Source: Pseudomonas putida (GTDB taxonomy: Bacteria; Pseudomonadota; Gammaproteobacteria; Pseudomonadales; Pseudomonadaceae). From it: DNA of 64,000 bases. The notes below the pieces were generated by a model, which worked only from the letters and a program-made list of their open reading frames with translations, searched no databases and was not told the DNA's origin. The position numbers and the translations under genes are program-made. The DNA lies in assembly GCF_028682175.1 (NCBI RefSeq), contig NZ_JANHKS010000011.1, forward strand, positions 62,001 through 126,000. Reading direction: 5' to 3'. Each line of letters starts with the position of its first letter. The stretch's first letter is position 1. This document shows positions 36,626 through 47,591 of this stretch, one piece after another.

Positions 36626-36703
36626 TGCAATCTTCCTTATCTACGTGTTGTCTGTGGCAGTGGTCGGGTCGAACCTGGCAGGACCACTGCGGCGATGGAT
36701 AGA

Positions 36704-36713
36704 TTGTATACAA
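36704..36713. promoter_or_regulatory. TTGTATACAA operator on the puuE side
   Basis: Perfect 10-bp palindrome, 79 bases upstream of puuE. Confidence 0.62.
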
Positions 36714-36897
36714 CTTTATTTACTATTTGTAACCCTGTTTTTTCGCCTTTCTGCTGCCGTACATCACCCCACTGTACGTAGCAAGAAACTTGCCTGAGTG
36801 GTCAGGTTAAGCTGAAAAAACGCAGCAATATCCGCGATGCCCGGGAAATCAGGCTCCAACAGGATGGCCGGGCGGATAGGGTCAAAAAAGCCATTTT

Positions 36898-36911
36898 AAT
36901 TGTGTACAATT
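36898..36911. promoter_or_regulatory. TTGTGTACAA operator on the uraH side
   Basis: AATTGTGTACAATT: a 14-bp palindrome except for the central base pair, 100 bases upstream of uraH. Confidence 0.6.
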
Positions 36912-37011
36912 TTCGCAGAAAGTGTCTTAATCGCTCATCGCCCGCATCTTTCAGGCCCTGAATGAGTGCGCGCCTATACCCCAACCATCCAAAAAGAGGC
37001 ACTGACACGCC

Positions 37012-37365
37012 ATGGGACGATTGACCACACACGTGCTGGACGCCGCGCATGGCTGCCCCGGCAGTGACATCCGCGTTGCCCTGTATCGCATAGAGGGCGA
37101 GCGCCTGGAAAAGATCGCCGAGACCCGCACCAACGCCGACGGCCGCTGCGATGCGCCGTTGCTGCAAGGTGAGGATTACCGTTCCGGTGTCTATCAACTG
37201 CAATTCAGCGCCGGCGACTACTACCGCGCCAAGGGCGTGAAGCTGGGTGAGCAGCCGTTTCTGGACGAAGTGGTGCTGCGTTTCGGCATCGATGCCGGCC
37301 AGGACCACTACCACGTGCCCCTGCTGATTTCGCCGTACAGCTACTCGACCTATCGCGGTAGCTGA
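37012..37365 (+). CDS. uraH: 5-hydroxyisourate hydrolase UraH (transthyretin-like)
   Basis: Hydrolyses 5-hydroxyisourate to OHCU, the step between PuuD and UraD. 117 residues with the N-terminal [14 protein letters not shown] and C-terminal tetrapeptide YRGS that define the family. Divergent from puuE. The preferred ATG at 37012 is part of MGRLTTHV. Followed by a strong terminator. Confidence 0.96.
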   Translation: MGRLTTHVLDAAHGCPGSDIRVALYRIEGERLEKIAETRTNADGRCDAPLLQGEDYRSGVYQLQFSAGDYYRAKGVKLGEQPFLDEVVLRFGIDAGQDHYHVPLLISPYSYSTYRGS

Positions 37366-37410
37366 TTCAACCGCTTGACCCGCTTCATCGCACTGCCCCT
37401 GTTCCTCATT

Positions 37411-37438
37411 GCCCGCCCCACACTGCGGGCTTTTTTTT
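37411..37438 (+). terminator. Intrinsic terminator after uraH
   Basis: GCCCGC / GCGGGC stem with an 8-base loop and eight T. Confidence 0.9.
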
Positions 37439-37465
37439 GCCCGAAACATGGCAACACACACATCC

Positions 37466-37557
37466 CGTAGCAGCACGGCTTGCCGGCGGGAGCGGTGTGC
37501 CAGACAGCTCATCTGTGACTGACACACCGTCCCCGCCGGCAAGCCGTGCTGCTACGG
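37466..37557. repeat. REPIN, GTAGCAGCACGG type, plus adjacent single REP
   Basis: Inverted pair between convergent uraH and the LysE-type gene; a single GTAGCAGTCCGGC-type REP follows at about 37572-37605. Confidence 0.9.
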
Positions 37558-37636
37558 AACTGTGTTGAAGGACCCGTAGCAGTCCGGCTTGCCGGCGTCG
37601 GCAATTTTGAAAGGTTATAGATACCGGCGAGAAGTC

Positions 37637-38263
37637 CTAGTGGCTAAGCAACGCCGCCGTGCCCGCCCCGCCAAACAACCCCGCGCTGATGCGGTTGAAC
37701 CAGCTCTGGCCGCGCCCGGTGCGCAGGTACCGCGCCGCGCCCTGGGCGCTCAGGCCGTAGAACAGCTTGCAGGCCAGGTCCAGCAGGGTCCAGGTCACGA
37801 TCATCGTCAGCAACTGGCCGAGAAACGGCTGATCCGCCTTGAGAAACTGCGGCAGGAAGGCGGCGAAGAACAGGATGTCTTTCGGGTTGCTGCCGCCCAG
37901 CACAAAGGCACGCCAGAACAGTGAAGCGAAACCCGGATGGGCCAGCGCCTGGGGTACTTCCTGGGCGGTCACAGGCTGACGGGACTGCTTCCAGCTCTGC
38001 CAGGCCAGATAAAACAGGTACAGGCCACCTGCGATCTTCAGCACGCTGAACAATTGCTCGGATGCCATCAACAGCGCGCCCAGGCCCAATGCCGACGCGC
38101 TGAGCAGGCAGATCGAGGCGCAGACCCCGCCGAGGAACGCCGGGTACGACCGCAGCAGGCCGTAATTGAGGCTGTTGCCAATCATCAAGAGCGACAGCGG
38201 GCCTGGGATCAGAATCACCACCAGCGCAGCGCCGCTGAACAGCAGCCAGGTTTCCAGAGTCAT
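37637..38263 (-). CDS. LysE/RhtB-family exporter
   Basis: 208-residue inner-membrane exporter, six hydrophobic segments; PGPLSLLMIGNSLNYG in the first helix region and GGSNPKDILFFAAFLPQF are family signatures. Family members export amino acids; the substrate here is unknown. GGAGAAAT ribosome site. Its place in a purine block could mean purine or amino-acid overflow export, but that is inference. Confidence 0.88.
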   Translation of the reverse strand: MTLETWLLFSGAALVVILIPGPLSLLMIGNSLNYGLLRSYPAFLGGVCASICLLSASALGLGALLMASEQLFSVLKIAGGLYLFYLAWQSWKQSRQPVTAQEVPQALAHPGFASLFWRAFVLGGSNPKDILFFAAFLPQFLKADQPFLGQLLTMIVTWTLLDLACKLFYGLSAQGAARYLRTGRGQSWFNRISAGLFGGAGTAALLSH

Positions 38264-38338
38264 GCTTTATTTCTCCTTTTTTGAAATGACAAAACGCCAT
38301 CCCATGGATGACGTTGGTCAGGAACATGATGAATGACC

Positions 38339-38420
38339 TGTGGGAGCGAGCTTGCTCGCGAAGGCGGCAATTCTGACACCGAGGCGTCTGAACCATTCGC
38401 GAGCAAGCTCGCTCCCACAG
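38339..38420. repeat. REPIN, TGTGGGAGCGAGCTTGCTCG type
   Basis: Inverted pair; not only the arms but also the central part (TTCTGACACCG, GCGTCTGAACCATTCGCG) matches the copy at 52904-52985, indicating recent common origin. Confidence 0.92.
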
Positions 38421-38452
38421 TGGTCAATGCATCAAATTGAAACGGCGTGGGT

Positions 38453-39814
38453 TTACAGGAACACAAACTTGGCAATGAAAATCGCGCACAGTGCCCACAG
38501 GCTCACGGAAATTTCTTTATGCCGCCCGGTACCCGCCTTCAGCACCACGTAGGTGATAAAGCCCAGGGCGATGCCGTCGGCGACCGAAAAGGTCAGTGGC
38601 ATCATGATCGCCGTGACGATGGCCGGAATCGCGTCGGTGGCTTCGTCCCAATCGATGTGCGCCATGCCGCCCATCATCAGCATCGCCACATAAATCAGTG
38701 CGCCTGCAGTGGCGTAGGCAGGAATCATGCCCGCCAGCGGTGCGAAGAACATCGCGGCCACGAACAGGACACCCACGGTCACGGCGGTCAGACCTGTACG
38801 ACCGCCCGCCGCCACACCCGAAGCACTTTCCACGTAGCTGGTGACCGGCGGCACACCGACCATCGCACCAAACACGCTCGATGCGCTGTCGGCCTTGAGG
38901 GCGCGGGACAGGTTCTCGATGCGGCCGTCTTCATTGACCAGGCCTGCCCGCTGGGCGACGCCCATCAGGGTGCCCGCCGTGTCGAACATATGAACGAAGA
39001 GGAAGGCCAGCACCACGCTGATCATGCTGACGTTGAACACGCCCGCGATGTCCATGGCCATCCAGGTCGGCGCAAGGCTCGGCGGGGTAGAGAAGATACC
39101 GTTGTAGTGCACAAGTCCCAGGCCCCAGCCGGCCAGTGTCACGGTGATGATGCTGATCAGGATCGCGCCGAACACCCGGTGGTAGCTGAGCACGGCAATC
39201 ATCAGAAAGCAGATCGCCGCCAGCAGCGGACCAGGCTCACGCAGGGAACCCAGCTTGATGAGGGTGGCCGGGCTGTCGACCACGATGCCCGCCGTCTTCA
39301 GGCCGATCAGGCCGAGGAACAGCCCGACCCCCGCACCCATGGCGTAACGCAGGCTGACCGGAATGCTGTTCAGCAGCCATTCGCGAATGCGCGACAGGGT
39401 CAGAATCATGAAAATCACGCCCGAGATGAACACCGCACCCAGCGCCGTCTGCCAGCTGTAACCCATGGTGCCGACCACGGTGTAGGTGAAGAAGGCGTTC
39501 AGGCCCATGCCTGGCGCCAGGCCCACCGGCCAGTTGGCGTACAGGCCCATCAGCAGGCAACCCAGGGCGGCGGCGATGCAGGTCGCGACGAAGGCGGCGC
39601 CGTGATCGATACCGGCGTCAGCCATGATGTTGGGGTTGACGAAGATGATGTAGGCCATGGTGATGAAGGTCGTCAGGCCCGCCAGCAGCTCGGTCCTGAC
39701 GGTGGTGCCATGCACGCTCAGCTTGAAGATGCGCTCGAGCAGGCCGGTGCGTGGCGGCCTTGCTTCTATTGGAGTGGCATCGAGCGGCGCGGCTTCGGTT
39801 TTGCGACTTTCCAC
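38453..39814 (-). CDS. AzgA-type purine (hypoxanthine/guanine/adenine) permease
   Basis: 453-residue proton symporter; TTFITMAYIIFVNPNIMADAG at the first helix, reported in part, and GLAPGMGLNAFFTYTVV are diagnostic of the AzgA/PbuG group. About 12-14 helices. GTG start at 39814 with GAGG eight bases upstream. Two operator types stand upstream (39898 and 39937), so it probably answers both GntR regulators. Confidence 0.9.
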   Translation of the reverse strand: MESRKTEAAPLDATPIEARPPRTGLLERIFKLSVHGTTVRTELLAGLTTFITMAYIIFVNPNIMADAGIDHGAAFVATCIAAALGCLLMGLYANWPVGLAPGMGLNAFFTYTVVGTMGYSWQTALGAVFISGVIFMILTLSRIREWLLNSIPVSLRYAMGAGVGLFLGLIGLKTAGIVVDSPATLIKLGSLREPGPLLAAICFLMIAVLSYHRVFGAILISIITVTLAGWGLGLVHYNGIFSTPPSLAPTWMAMDIAGVFNVSMISVVLAFLFVHMFDTAGTLMGVAQRAGLVNEDGRIENLSRALKADSASSVFGAMVGVPPVTSYVESASGVAAGGRTGLTAVTVGVLFVAAMFFAPLAGMIPAYATAGALIYVAMLMMGGMAHIDWDEATDAIPAIVTAIMMPLTFSVADGIALGFITYVVLKAGTGRHKEISVSLWALCAIFIAKFVFL

Positions 39815-39897
39815 AGTGAAATCCTCGGGACGTTTTTGTTGTTTTTTTCAGAGCCGGTAACTGCTCTTTGAAGCGAGTCGACCTTCAGTCCGATTTC

Positions 39898-39913
39898 TTG
39901 ACTGAAAGGTCAG
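39898..39913. promoter_or_regulatory. TGACC-N4-GGTCA-type operator before the AzgA permease
   Basis: TTGACTGAAAGGTCAG, 84 bases upstream of the GTG start; same half-site spacing as the xdhA and Tsx copies. Confidence 0.5.
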
Positions 39914-39936
39914 AAACGTGCACGAGCGAATTATGC

Positions 39937-39950
39937 TTTTGTATACAAAA
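39937..39950. promoter_or_regulatory. TTTTGTATACAAAA operator
   Basis: 14-bp perfect palindrome, the best copy of the TTGTATACAA motif in the window, 123 bases upstream of the permease start. Confidence 0.65.
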
Positions 39951-40044
39951 ATTGCAAATAATGTTTTTGATTTTGTCGCAAGGATTTTACCGATTGTGTG
40001 CATAAGGCCCAATGGAACACGCCTCTGTGCAGACTTTGCACACT

Positions 40045-40054
40045 GTGTACAATG
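40045..40054. promoter_or_regulatory. TGTGTACAAT operator before the GntR gene
   Basis: Matches the variant at 36900 (TGTGTACAA); about 117 bases upstream of the GntR start, so autoregulation is likely. Confidence 0.5.
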
Positions 40055-40170
40055 CGCCATTACTTTTACTGTGACTTTGCCGGGATATCTGCTATTGCTT
40101 TAGCAAACAGTGGCTTGCTCCCGCAGTCACGGCACGGCCCCCGGGCCGGATTCAGGTCTTGTGAGTGTCC

Positions 40171-40935
40171 ATGAACGATCAGCTGCAACCCCTCAAGAAA
40201 CAACCGCGCGCCGCCAAGGCAGGCCGCAGCGGTACCCAGGACGACATCGTCTACGCGCATATCTTCGAGGCGATCCTCGAGCAGCGTCTGGCGCCCGGCA
40301 CCAAGCTTTCCGAAGAAGCCCTGGGGGAGATCTTCGGGGTCAGCCGCACGATCATTCGTCGCGCCTTGTCGCGCCTGGCCCATGAAGGCGTGGTGCTGCT
40401 GCGCCCGAACCGTGGCGCCGTGGTGGCAAGCCCCAGTGTCGAAGAAGCGCGGCAGGTGTTTTTCGCCCGGCGCATGGTCGAGAAGGCCATCACGGAACTG
40501 GCGGTGCAGCACGCCACCGTCGAGCAGCTCAATGAACTGCGCAAGATGGTCAGCGACGAGCGCGACAGCTTCTCCAGAGGGGATCGTGGGGCGGGAATCC
40601 GGTTGTCTGGCGAGTTTCACCTGAAACTGGCCGAGGCAGCCAGGAACGCACCGTTGATCAGCTTCCAGCGCAGCCTGGTGTCGCAGACCTCGCTGATCAT
40701 CGCCCAGTACGAAAGCGGCAACCGCACGCACTGTTCCTACGATGAGCACACCCAGCTGATCGACGCCATCCAGGCCCGCGACGCAACGCTGGCAGTGGAC
40801 CTGATGATGCACCACATGGATCACATCGACAGCAAGCTCAACCTTGACGAAGAAAGCGCGTCGGATGACCTGCACGCGGTGTTCTCGCACCTGGTGCTGC
40901 CGAAGAAAAAGCCGGGGCGCAGTACGGCGGTTTGA
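40171..40935 (+). CDS. GntR-family (FCD) regulator of purine catabolism
   Basis: 254 residues from the ATG at 40171 (a GTG two codons upstream is possible). N-terminal winged helix (SEEALGEIFGVSRTIIRRAL) and C-terminal all-helical FCD ligand domain (about 95-235, with ARRMVEKAI, GEFHLKLAEAARN and DEHTQLIDAI; metal-binding Asp/His pattern). Divergent from the AzgA permease and close to guaD and xdh. I propose that it recognises TTGTATACAA. Confidence 0.88.
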   Translation: MNDQLQPLKKQPRAAKAGRSGTQDDIVYAHIFEAILEQRLAPGTKLSEEALGEIFGVSRTIIRRALSRLAHEGVVLLRPNRGAVVASPSVEEARQVFFARRMVEKAITELAVQHATVEQLNELRKMVSDERDSFSRGDRGAGIRLSGEFHLKLAEAARNAPLISFQRSLVSQTSLIIAQYESGNRTHCSYDEHTQLIDAIQARDATLAVDLMMHHMDHIDSKLNLDEESASDDLHAVFSHLVLPKKKPGRSTAV

Positions 40936-40965
40936 TCGTGGAATTCGGGCATTGATTAAAGCAAC

Positions 40966-41054
40966 TGTGGGAGCGGGCTTGCCCGCGAAGGCGTCCGGTC
41001 AGCCAACATCACATTGACTGACCCAACGCTTCGCGGGCAAGCCCGCTCCCACAG
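40966..41054. repeat. REPIN, TGTGGGAGCGGGC type
   Basis: Inverted pair between the convergent GntR gene and guaD. Confidence 0.9.
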
Positions 41055-41088
41055 GGGGTAGAGGGTGCGCGCGAAATCGACGCTTTCC

Positions 41089-42393
41089 TCAGCGCTTGTG
41101 CACCAACGCCCCCGCCGAATACGTCTCGCTCACCGTCCGGTCATCCCCCAGGGTCATCAGCACGAACAGCTTCTCCTCGATGCTCGTCGCCTGCTTCATG
41201 CGGTACGACAGCAGCGGGGTGGCGTTGTAGTCCAGGACCACGAAGTCCGCTTCAGTGCCTTCATGCAGGTTGCCGATCTTGTCCTCCAGACGCAGCGCCC
41301 GCGCACCGCCCAGGGTCGCCAGGTACAGCGACTTGAACGGGCTGAGCTTGGCACCCTGCAGTTGCATCACCTTGTAGGCCTCGTTCAGCGTCTGCAGGAT
41401 CGAGAAGCTGGTGCCGCCACCCACGTCAGTGCCCAGTCCCACGTTCACCTTGTGCTTTTCCGCCATCGGCAGGTTGAACAGCCCGCTGCCCAGGAAGAAG
41501 TTGGACGTCGGGCAGAAGGCGATGGCTGACCCGGTTTCCGACAGCCGCTCACATTCCTGATCGCACAAATGCACGCCGTGGGCGAACACCGAGCGCTCGC
41601 CCAGAAGCTTGAAGTGGTCGTACACGTCCAGGTAGTTCTTGCGCTCCGGGAACAGCTCCTTGACCCACTCGACTTCCTTCAGGTTTTCGCTGATGTGGGT
41701 CTGCATGTAGAGGTCGGGGTATTCGCCCAGCAACTGGCCGGCGAGGGCCAGTTGCTGCGGCGTGCTGGTGGGTGCGAAGCGCGGCGTGACCGCGTAGTGC
41801 AGGCGGCCCTTGCCATGCCAGCGCTCGATCAGCGCCTTGCTGTCGACGTAGCTGGACTCGGCGGTGTCCACCAGGTAGTCCGGGGCGTTGCGGTCCATCA
41901 TCACCTTGCCGGCGATCATCCGCAGATTGAGCTTCTCGGCAGCGGTGAAGAACGCATCCACCGACTCCTTGTGACGGCTGCCGAACACCAGTGCGGTGGT
42001 GGTGCCGTTGCGCAGCAATTCCTGAATGAAGATGTCAGACACTTCAGCGGCGTGCGCAGGATCGGCGAATTGACGCTCGACAGGAAACACGTAGGTGTTG
42101 AGCCAGTCCAGCAGTTGTTCGCCGTAGGACCCGACCATGCCGGTCTGTGGCAAGTGGATGTGGGTGTCGATGAAACCGGCGGTGATCAGCGCATCGCTGT
42201 AGGTCACCACTTCGATATCGCTGGCAAGCGTGCCGAGCAAGTCCCTGGCGTGGCCGACGGCGATGATCTTGCCGTTCTCGACCACCATCAGGCCGTCTTC
42301 GAAATATTCGTAGGACGCCTCGATCACCACTTCGGCCGGGTCGGCGATGCTGTGGACGATGGCGGCGCGGTAGGCTTTCTTTGCAGTAGTCAT
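41089..42393 (-). CDS. guaD: Guanine deaminase GuaD
   Basis: Deaminates guanine to xanthine, feeding XdhAB. 434 residues of the amidohydrolase fold: metal motif FIDTHIHLPQ (about 77-85), FAHGVHLCD, and GLGTDVGGGTSF with the catalytic Asp. Follows xdhC by 24 bases in one transcription unit. Confidence 0.94.
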   Translation of the reverse strand: MTTAKKAYRAAIVHSIADPAEVVIEASYEYFEDGLMVVENGKIIAVGHARDLLGTLASDIEVVTYSDALITAGFIDTHIHLPQTGMVGSYGEQLLDWLNTYVFPVERQFADPAHAAEVSDIFIQELLRNGTTTALVFGSRHKESVDAFFTAAEKLNLRMIAGKVMMDRNAPDYLVDTAESSYVDSKALIERWHGKGRLHYAVTPRFAPTSTPQQLALAGQLLGEYPDLYMQTHISENLKEVEWVKELFPERKNYLDVYDHFKLLGERSVFAHGVHLCDQECERLSETGSAIAFCPTSNFFLGSGLFNLPMAEKHKVNVGLGTDVGGGTSFSILQTLNEAYKVMQLQGAKLSPFKSLYLATLGGARALRLEDKIGNLHEGTEADFVVLDYNATPLLSYRMKQATSIEEKLFVLMTLGDDRTVSETYSAGALVHKR

Positions 42394-42417
42394 GTTCAGG
42401 ATTCGTTCTTCAAATGT

Positions 42418-43269
42418 TCATTGAGCCTGGCTGCGGCGGGAGACCGGCATCAGCTTGGCGACGGGTTCGGAGGTCGAGCCTTGCTCGCCGCTTTCCATCC
42501 CGAAGCAGGCGTTATAGGTGGCGATCACTTCGGCGGCGACCGACACGGCAATTTCAATAGGTAGCTTGCCCTTCACCTCGGACAGGCCCATGGGGCAACG
42601 CATGCGCTGCACCAGCGCCGGGTCGAAGCCGCGATCACGCAGGCGATGTTCGAATTTGACGCGCTTGGTCTTCGAGCCGATCAGCCCGAACCAGGTGAAA
42701 TCGCCACGCTTGAGGATGGCGGCGGTCAGTTCCAGGTCCAGTTGGTGATTATGGGTCATGACGATGCAGTAACTGCCGGCGGGCAGGTTGTCCACTTCGT
42801 CGACCACTTCATCGTTGACGATCTTGCTCACCCCTCCGGGTAACTGCGCGGGGAATTCCGCTTCCCGCGAGTCGATCCAGCGCACCCGGCAGGGCAGGCT
42901 GGCCAGCAGCGGCACCAGGGCGCGGCCGACGTGGCCTGCGCCAAACACGGCAATCTGCGCCTGGGGTTGGCCCATGGGTTCGAACAGCAGCACGTTCACG
43001 CCGCCGCAGCACTGGCCCAGACTCGCGCCGAGGCTGAAGCGTTCGAGACGGGTCTGCTGGGTGCCGCTTTCGAGCATCTGGCGGGCGATGTCCATGGCCT
43101 TGTATTCCAGATGGCCACCGCCAATGGTGTCGTAGATCCGCTCGGCGCTGACCACCATTTTCGAGCCTGCATTGCGCGGTGTCGAGCCGCGCTCCTCGAT
43201 GATGGTCACCAGCACGCAGGCTTCCCCTGCGGTTTGCAGCTCGGCGAGGGCGCTGATCCAGTTGTTCAT
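42418..43269 (-). CDS. xdhC: Xanthine dehydrogenase accessory protein XdhC
   Basis: Inserts the sulfurated molybdenum cofactor into XdhB. 283 residues: N-terminal domain with TIIEERGSTPRNAGSKM and GASLGQCCGG, C-terminal Rossmann-like part (VFGAGHVGRALVPLLA). Usual third gene of xdhABC; here a 143-base gap with a REP pair separates it from xdhB. Confidence 0.94.
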   Translation of the reverse strand: MNNWISALAELQTAGEACVLVTIIEERGSTPRNAGSKMVVSAERIYDTIGGGHLEYKAMDIARQMLESGTQQTRLERFSLGASLGQCCGGVNVLLFEPMGQPQAQIAVFGAGHVGRALVPLLASLPCRVRWIDSREAEFPAQLPGGVSKIVNDEVVDEVDNLPAGSYCIVMTHNHQLDLELTAAILKRGDFTWFGLIGSKTKRVKFEHRLRDRGFDPALVQRMRCPMGLSEVKGKLPIEIAVSVAAEVIATYNACFGMESGEQGSTSEPVAKLMPVSRRSQAQ

Positions 43270-43326
43270 GTGTTTCTCCTGATCGCCTGTGGCAGATCAA
43301 AAATCCTGGTTGGCTGTACCGGCGTC

Positions 43327-43390
43327 ATCGCGAGCAAGCGCGCTCCTACAGGGATTGCGCACTACCTGTAGGAGTGAGCTTGCTCGCGAT
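43327..43390. repeat. Mixed REP pair (two different REP types face to face)
   Basis: ATCGCGAGCAAGCGCGCTCC pairs with GGAGTGAGCTTGCTCGCGAT. The heads point outward, opposite to the other pairs, and the loop is only about 15 bases. Confidence 0.85.
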
Positions 43391-43412
43391 GAGGTCCATC
43401 CAGACGCCGCCG

Positions 43413-45813
43413 CTACACCGGTGAAACCGTCAACTCATGGGCCACACCCTCGGCCTCGGGCGCTGCCTGTTTCAACTTGCGCATCTGCTCGCACCCCCAC
43501 AACACCCGCTCCGGCGTTGCAGGCGCGTCGATCTTAGGCTGATGCCTGTAATCACCCAGGCTCGCGACTGCATCCTTGATCGCGCACCAGGCCGCGATGC
43601 CCAGCATGAATGGCGGCTCGCCCACGGCCTTGGAATGGAACACCGTGTCTTCCGGGTTCTTGCGGTTTTCCACCAGCTTGACTCGCAGGTCGGCAGGCAT
43701 GTCCGCCACCGCCGGAATCTTGTAGCCGGCCGGGCCGTTGGTCATCAGCTTGCCCTTGGCGTTCCAAACCAGCTCCTCGGTGGTCAGCCAGCCCATGCCC
43801 TGAATGTAGCCGCCCTCGACCTGGCCGATGTCGATGGCTGGGTTCAGCGAGGCACCGACGTCATGCAGGATGTCGGTGCGCAGCATCTTGTACTCGCCGG
43901 TCAGGGTGTCGACGATCACCTCGGTGCAGGCTGCGCCGAAGGCGAAGTAGTAGAACGGCCGCCCGCGGGCCTGGCTACGGTCGTAGTAGATTTTCGGGGT
44001 CTTGTAGTAGCCGGTGCTCGACAGCGACACCTGACCCATCCACGCCTGTTGCGCCAGGGTGTCGAAGCTGATGACCTGCTCGCCGACGCGCACATGGCCA
44101 TTGCGGAATTCGACCTGGGATTCTTCGCACTTGTAGTGCCTGGCCGCGAACTCCACCAGGCGCTGCTTGATGGTTTCTGCCGCGTTCTGCGCCGCCTTGC
44201 CGTTCAGGTCCGCACCACTTGAAGCAGCGGTGGGCGAAGTGTTCGGCACCTTGTCGGTGTTGGTGGCGGTGATCTGCACTCGGCTGAAATCCACCTGGAA
44301 CACCTCGGCCACCACCTGCGCGACCTTGGTGTTCAGGCCCTGGCCCATCTCGGTGCCACCGTGGTTGAGGTGGATGCTGCCGTCGGTGTAGATGTGGATC
44401 AGGGCGCCGGCCTGGTTGAGGAAGCTTGCGGTAAAGGAGATGCCGAATTTCACCGGCGTCAGCGCAAGACCCTTCTTGAGGATCGGGCTGTTGGCGTTGT
44501 AGGCCATGATCGCCTTGCGCCGCTCCGCGTACTGGCTGCTTTCCTCAAGCTCGGCGGTCATTTCTTCGAGCATGTTGTGCTCGACGGTCTGATAGTAGTG
44601 CGTGACGTTGCGCTCGGTCTTGCCGTAGTAGTTGGCCTTGCGCACCGCCAGCGGGTCCTTGCCCAGATGCCGGGCGATGGCGTCCATCACTTCCTCGATG
44701 GCCACCATGCCTTGCGGGCCGCCGAAGCCGCGGTAGGCGGTGTTCGACGCGGTGTTGGTCTTGCAGCGATGGCCGTTGATGGTGGCATCGCCCAGGTAGT
44801 ACGAGTTGTCGGCGTGGAACATGGCGCGGTCGACGATGGAGGCAGACAGGTCCGGCGAGCAACCGCAGTTACCGGCCAGCTCCAACTGGATGCCCTGCAG
44901 GCGCCCGTCGTTGTCGAAGCCCACGTCGTACTCGACGTAGAAGGGGTGGCGCTTGCCGGTCATCATCATGTCTTCGACGCGGGGCAGGCGCATCTTGGTC
45001 GGCTGGCCGGTCAGGCGCGCAACCACCGCGCACAGGCACGCAGGGCTTGCGGCCTGGGTTTCCTTGCCGCCGAAACCGCCGCCCATGCGACGCATGTCCA
45101 CCACCACCTTGTTCATCGAAACGTCCAGCACTTCGCTGACCAGCTTCTGCACTTCGGTGGGGTTCTGCGTGGAGCAGTAGACGATCATGCCGCCGTCTTC
45201 GGTGGGCATCACCGAGGAAATCTGGGTTTCCAGGTAGAAGTGTTCCTGGCCGCCGATGTGCAGCGTGCCCTGGATGCGGTTGGGCGCCGAGTCCAGCGCC
45301 GTGGCCGAATCACCGCGTTTATGGGTGTGGCTTTCGAGCACGTAATGCTTGTCGCGATAGGCCTGGACCACATCGAGAACGGGCTCGAGGTCCTCGTACT
45401 CGATAATCGCCGCCATGGCTGCCTTGCGCGCGGTTTCCAGGTCGCGAGCGGCAACGGCGATCACCGGCTGGCCGACGAATTCGACTTTGTCGATGGCCAG
45501 CAGCGGGTCGCCCGGCAGCAGCGGGCCGATGTCTTTCAGGCCTGGAATGTCTTCGTGGGTGATGGCGATGCGCACGCCTTCGAAATCGTAGCAAGGCGAG
45601 ACATCGACCTTGACGATGCGCGCGTGGGCACGGTCCGACATGCGCGCATACACATGCAGCTGATTGGGGAATTCGAGGCGGTCATCGATGTAGATCGCTT
45701 CACCCGAGACGTGCTTGTCGGCGCTGTCATGCTTGACGCTGCGACCAACGCCGGAGGTGAGGTCCTGCTGGAACAGGGCGACCAGTTCTTCCTGGGTCTT
45801 TTGCGGGGCGTGA

Positions 45814-45821
<8 letters not shown>
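43413..45821 (-). CDS. xdhB: Xanthine dehydrogenase molybdenum subunit XdhB
   Basis: Catalytic subunit oxidising hypoxanthine and xanthine to urate. 802 residues with the molybdopterin-binding motifs GGGFGGKE, GGTEMGQGLNTK, GEPPFMLGI and an active-site Glu region (VGEPPF). Overlaps the end of xdhA by eight bases. Confidence 0.95.
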
Positions 45822-47283
<1,462 letters not shown>

Positions 47284-47371
47284 GGGTCGCGCCTCGTCTT
47301 CTTGTAATAGATAGCTGTCTTAAAGGTGTAGCGGAAATTGTTCATCGAACCTGTCGATGAATCTATCAGTT

Positions 47372-47388
47372 CTGACTATTGGGTCAAT
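47372..47388. promoter_or_regulatory. TGACC-type operator, copy 1 (xdhA side)
   Basis: CTGACTATTGGGTCAAT; half-sites TGAC and GGTCA with five bases between. Confidence 0.6.
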
Positions 47389-47395
47389 TAAAATC

Positions 47396-47409
47396 TGACC
47401 TAGAGGTCA
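47396..47409. promoter_or_regulatory. TGACC-N4-GGTCA operator, copy 2
   Basis: TGACCTAGAGGTCA, perfect half-sites. The 24-base centre-to-centre distance between the copies (about two helical turns) would allow cooperative binding. Confidence 0.65.
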
Positions 47410-47591
47410 AGAAAATCACATTTCCGGTGACTAGCCGATTAACGGCAGCAAGGTCTTGCAATAAAACCGTGGGACGACGCTCAAAGAATTGCTTATTTCA
47501 TGCCAGTTTCCATGCATATGGCCCTGCGCCACAGGTATCCAGTGCGATACACTGCGCCGCTTGTGTGCAGCCATGGTTTTAAAGGAAAGAA

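Larger units (their letters stand above)
36626..37011. other. Divergent control region puuE / uraH
   Basis: 386 bases with no gene. It carries two palindromes of the same family: TTGTATACAA at 36704-36713 on the puuE side and TTGTGTACAA at 36900-36909 on the uraH side, each in an AT-rich patch that stands out from the GC-rich surroundings. Confidence 0.75.
39815..40170. other. Divergent control region purine permease / GntR regulator
   Basis: 356 bases without a gene. It contains one TGACC-type palindrome (39898-39913), a perfect TTTTGTATACAAAA palindrome (39937-39950) and a TGTGTACA copy (40045-40052), in an AT-rich core. Confidence 0.75.
47284..47591. other. Divergent control region xdhA / GntR regulator
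   Basis: 308 bases with no gene. Two neighbouring palindromes of the TGACC-N4-GGTCA type lie at 47372-47388 and 47396-47409 in a locally AT-rich stretch. Confidence 0.75.
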
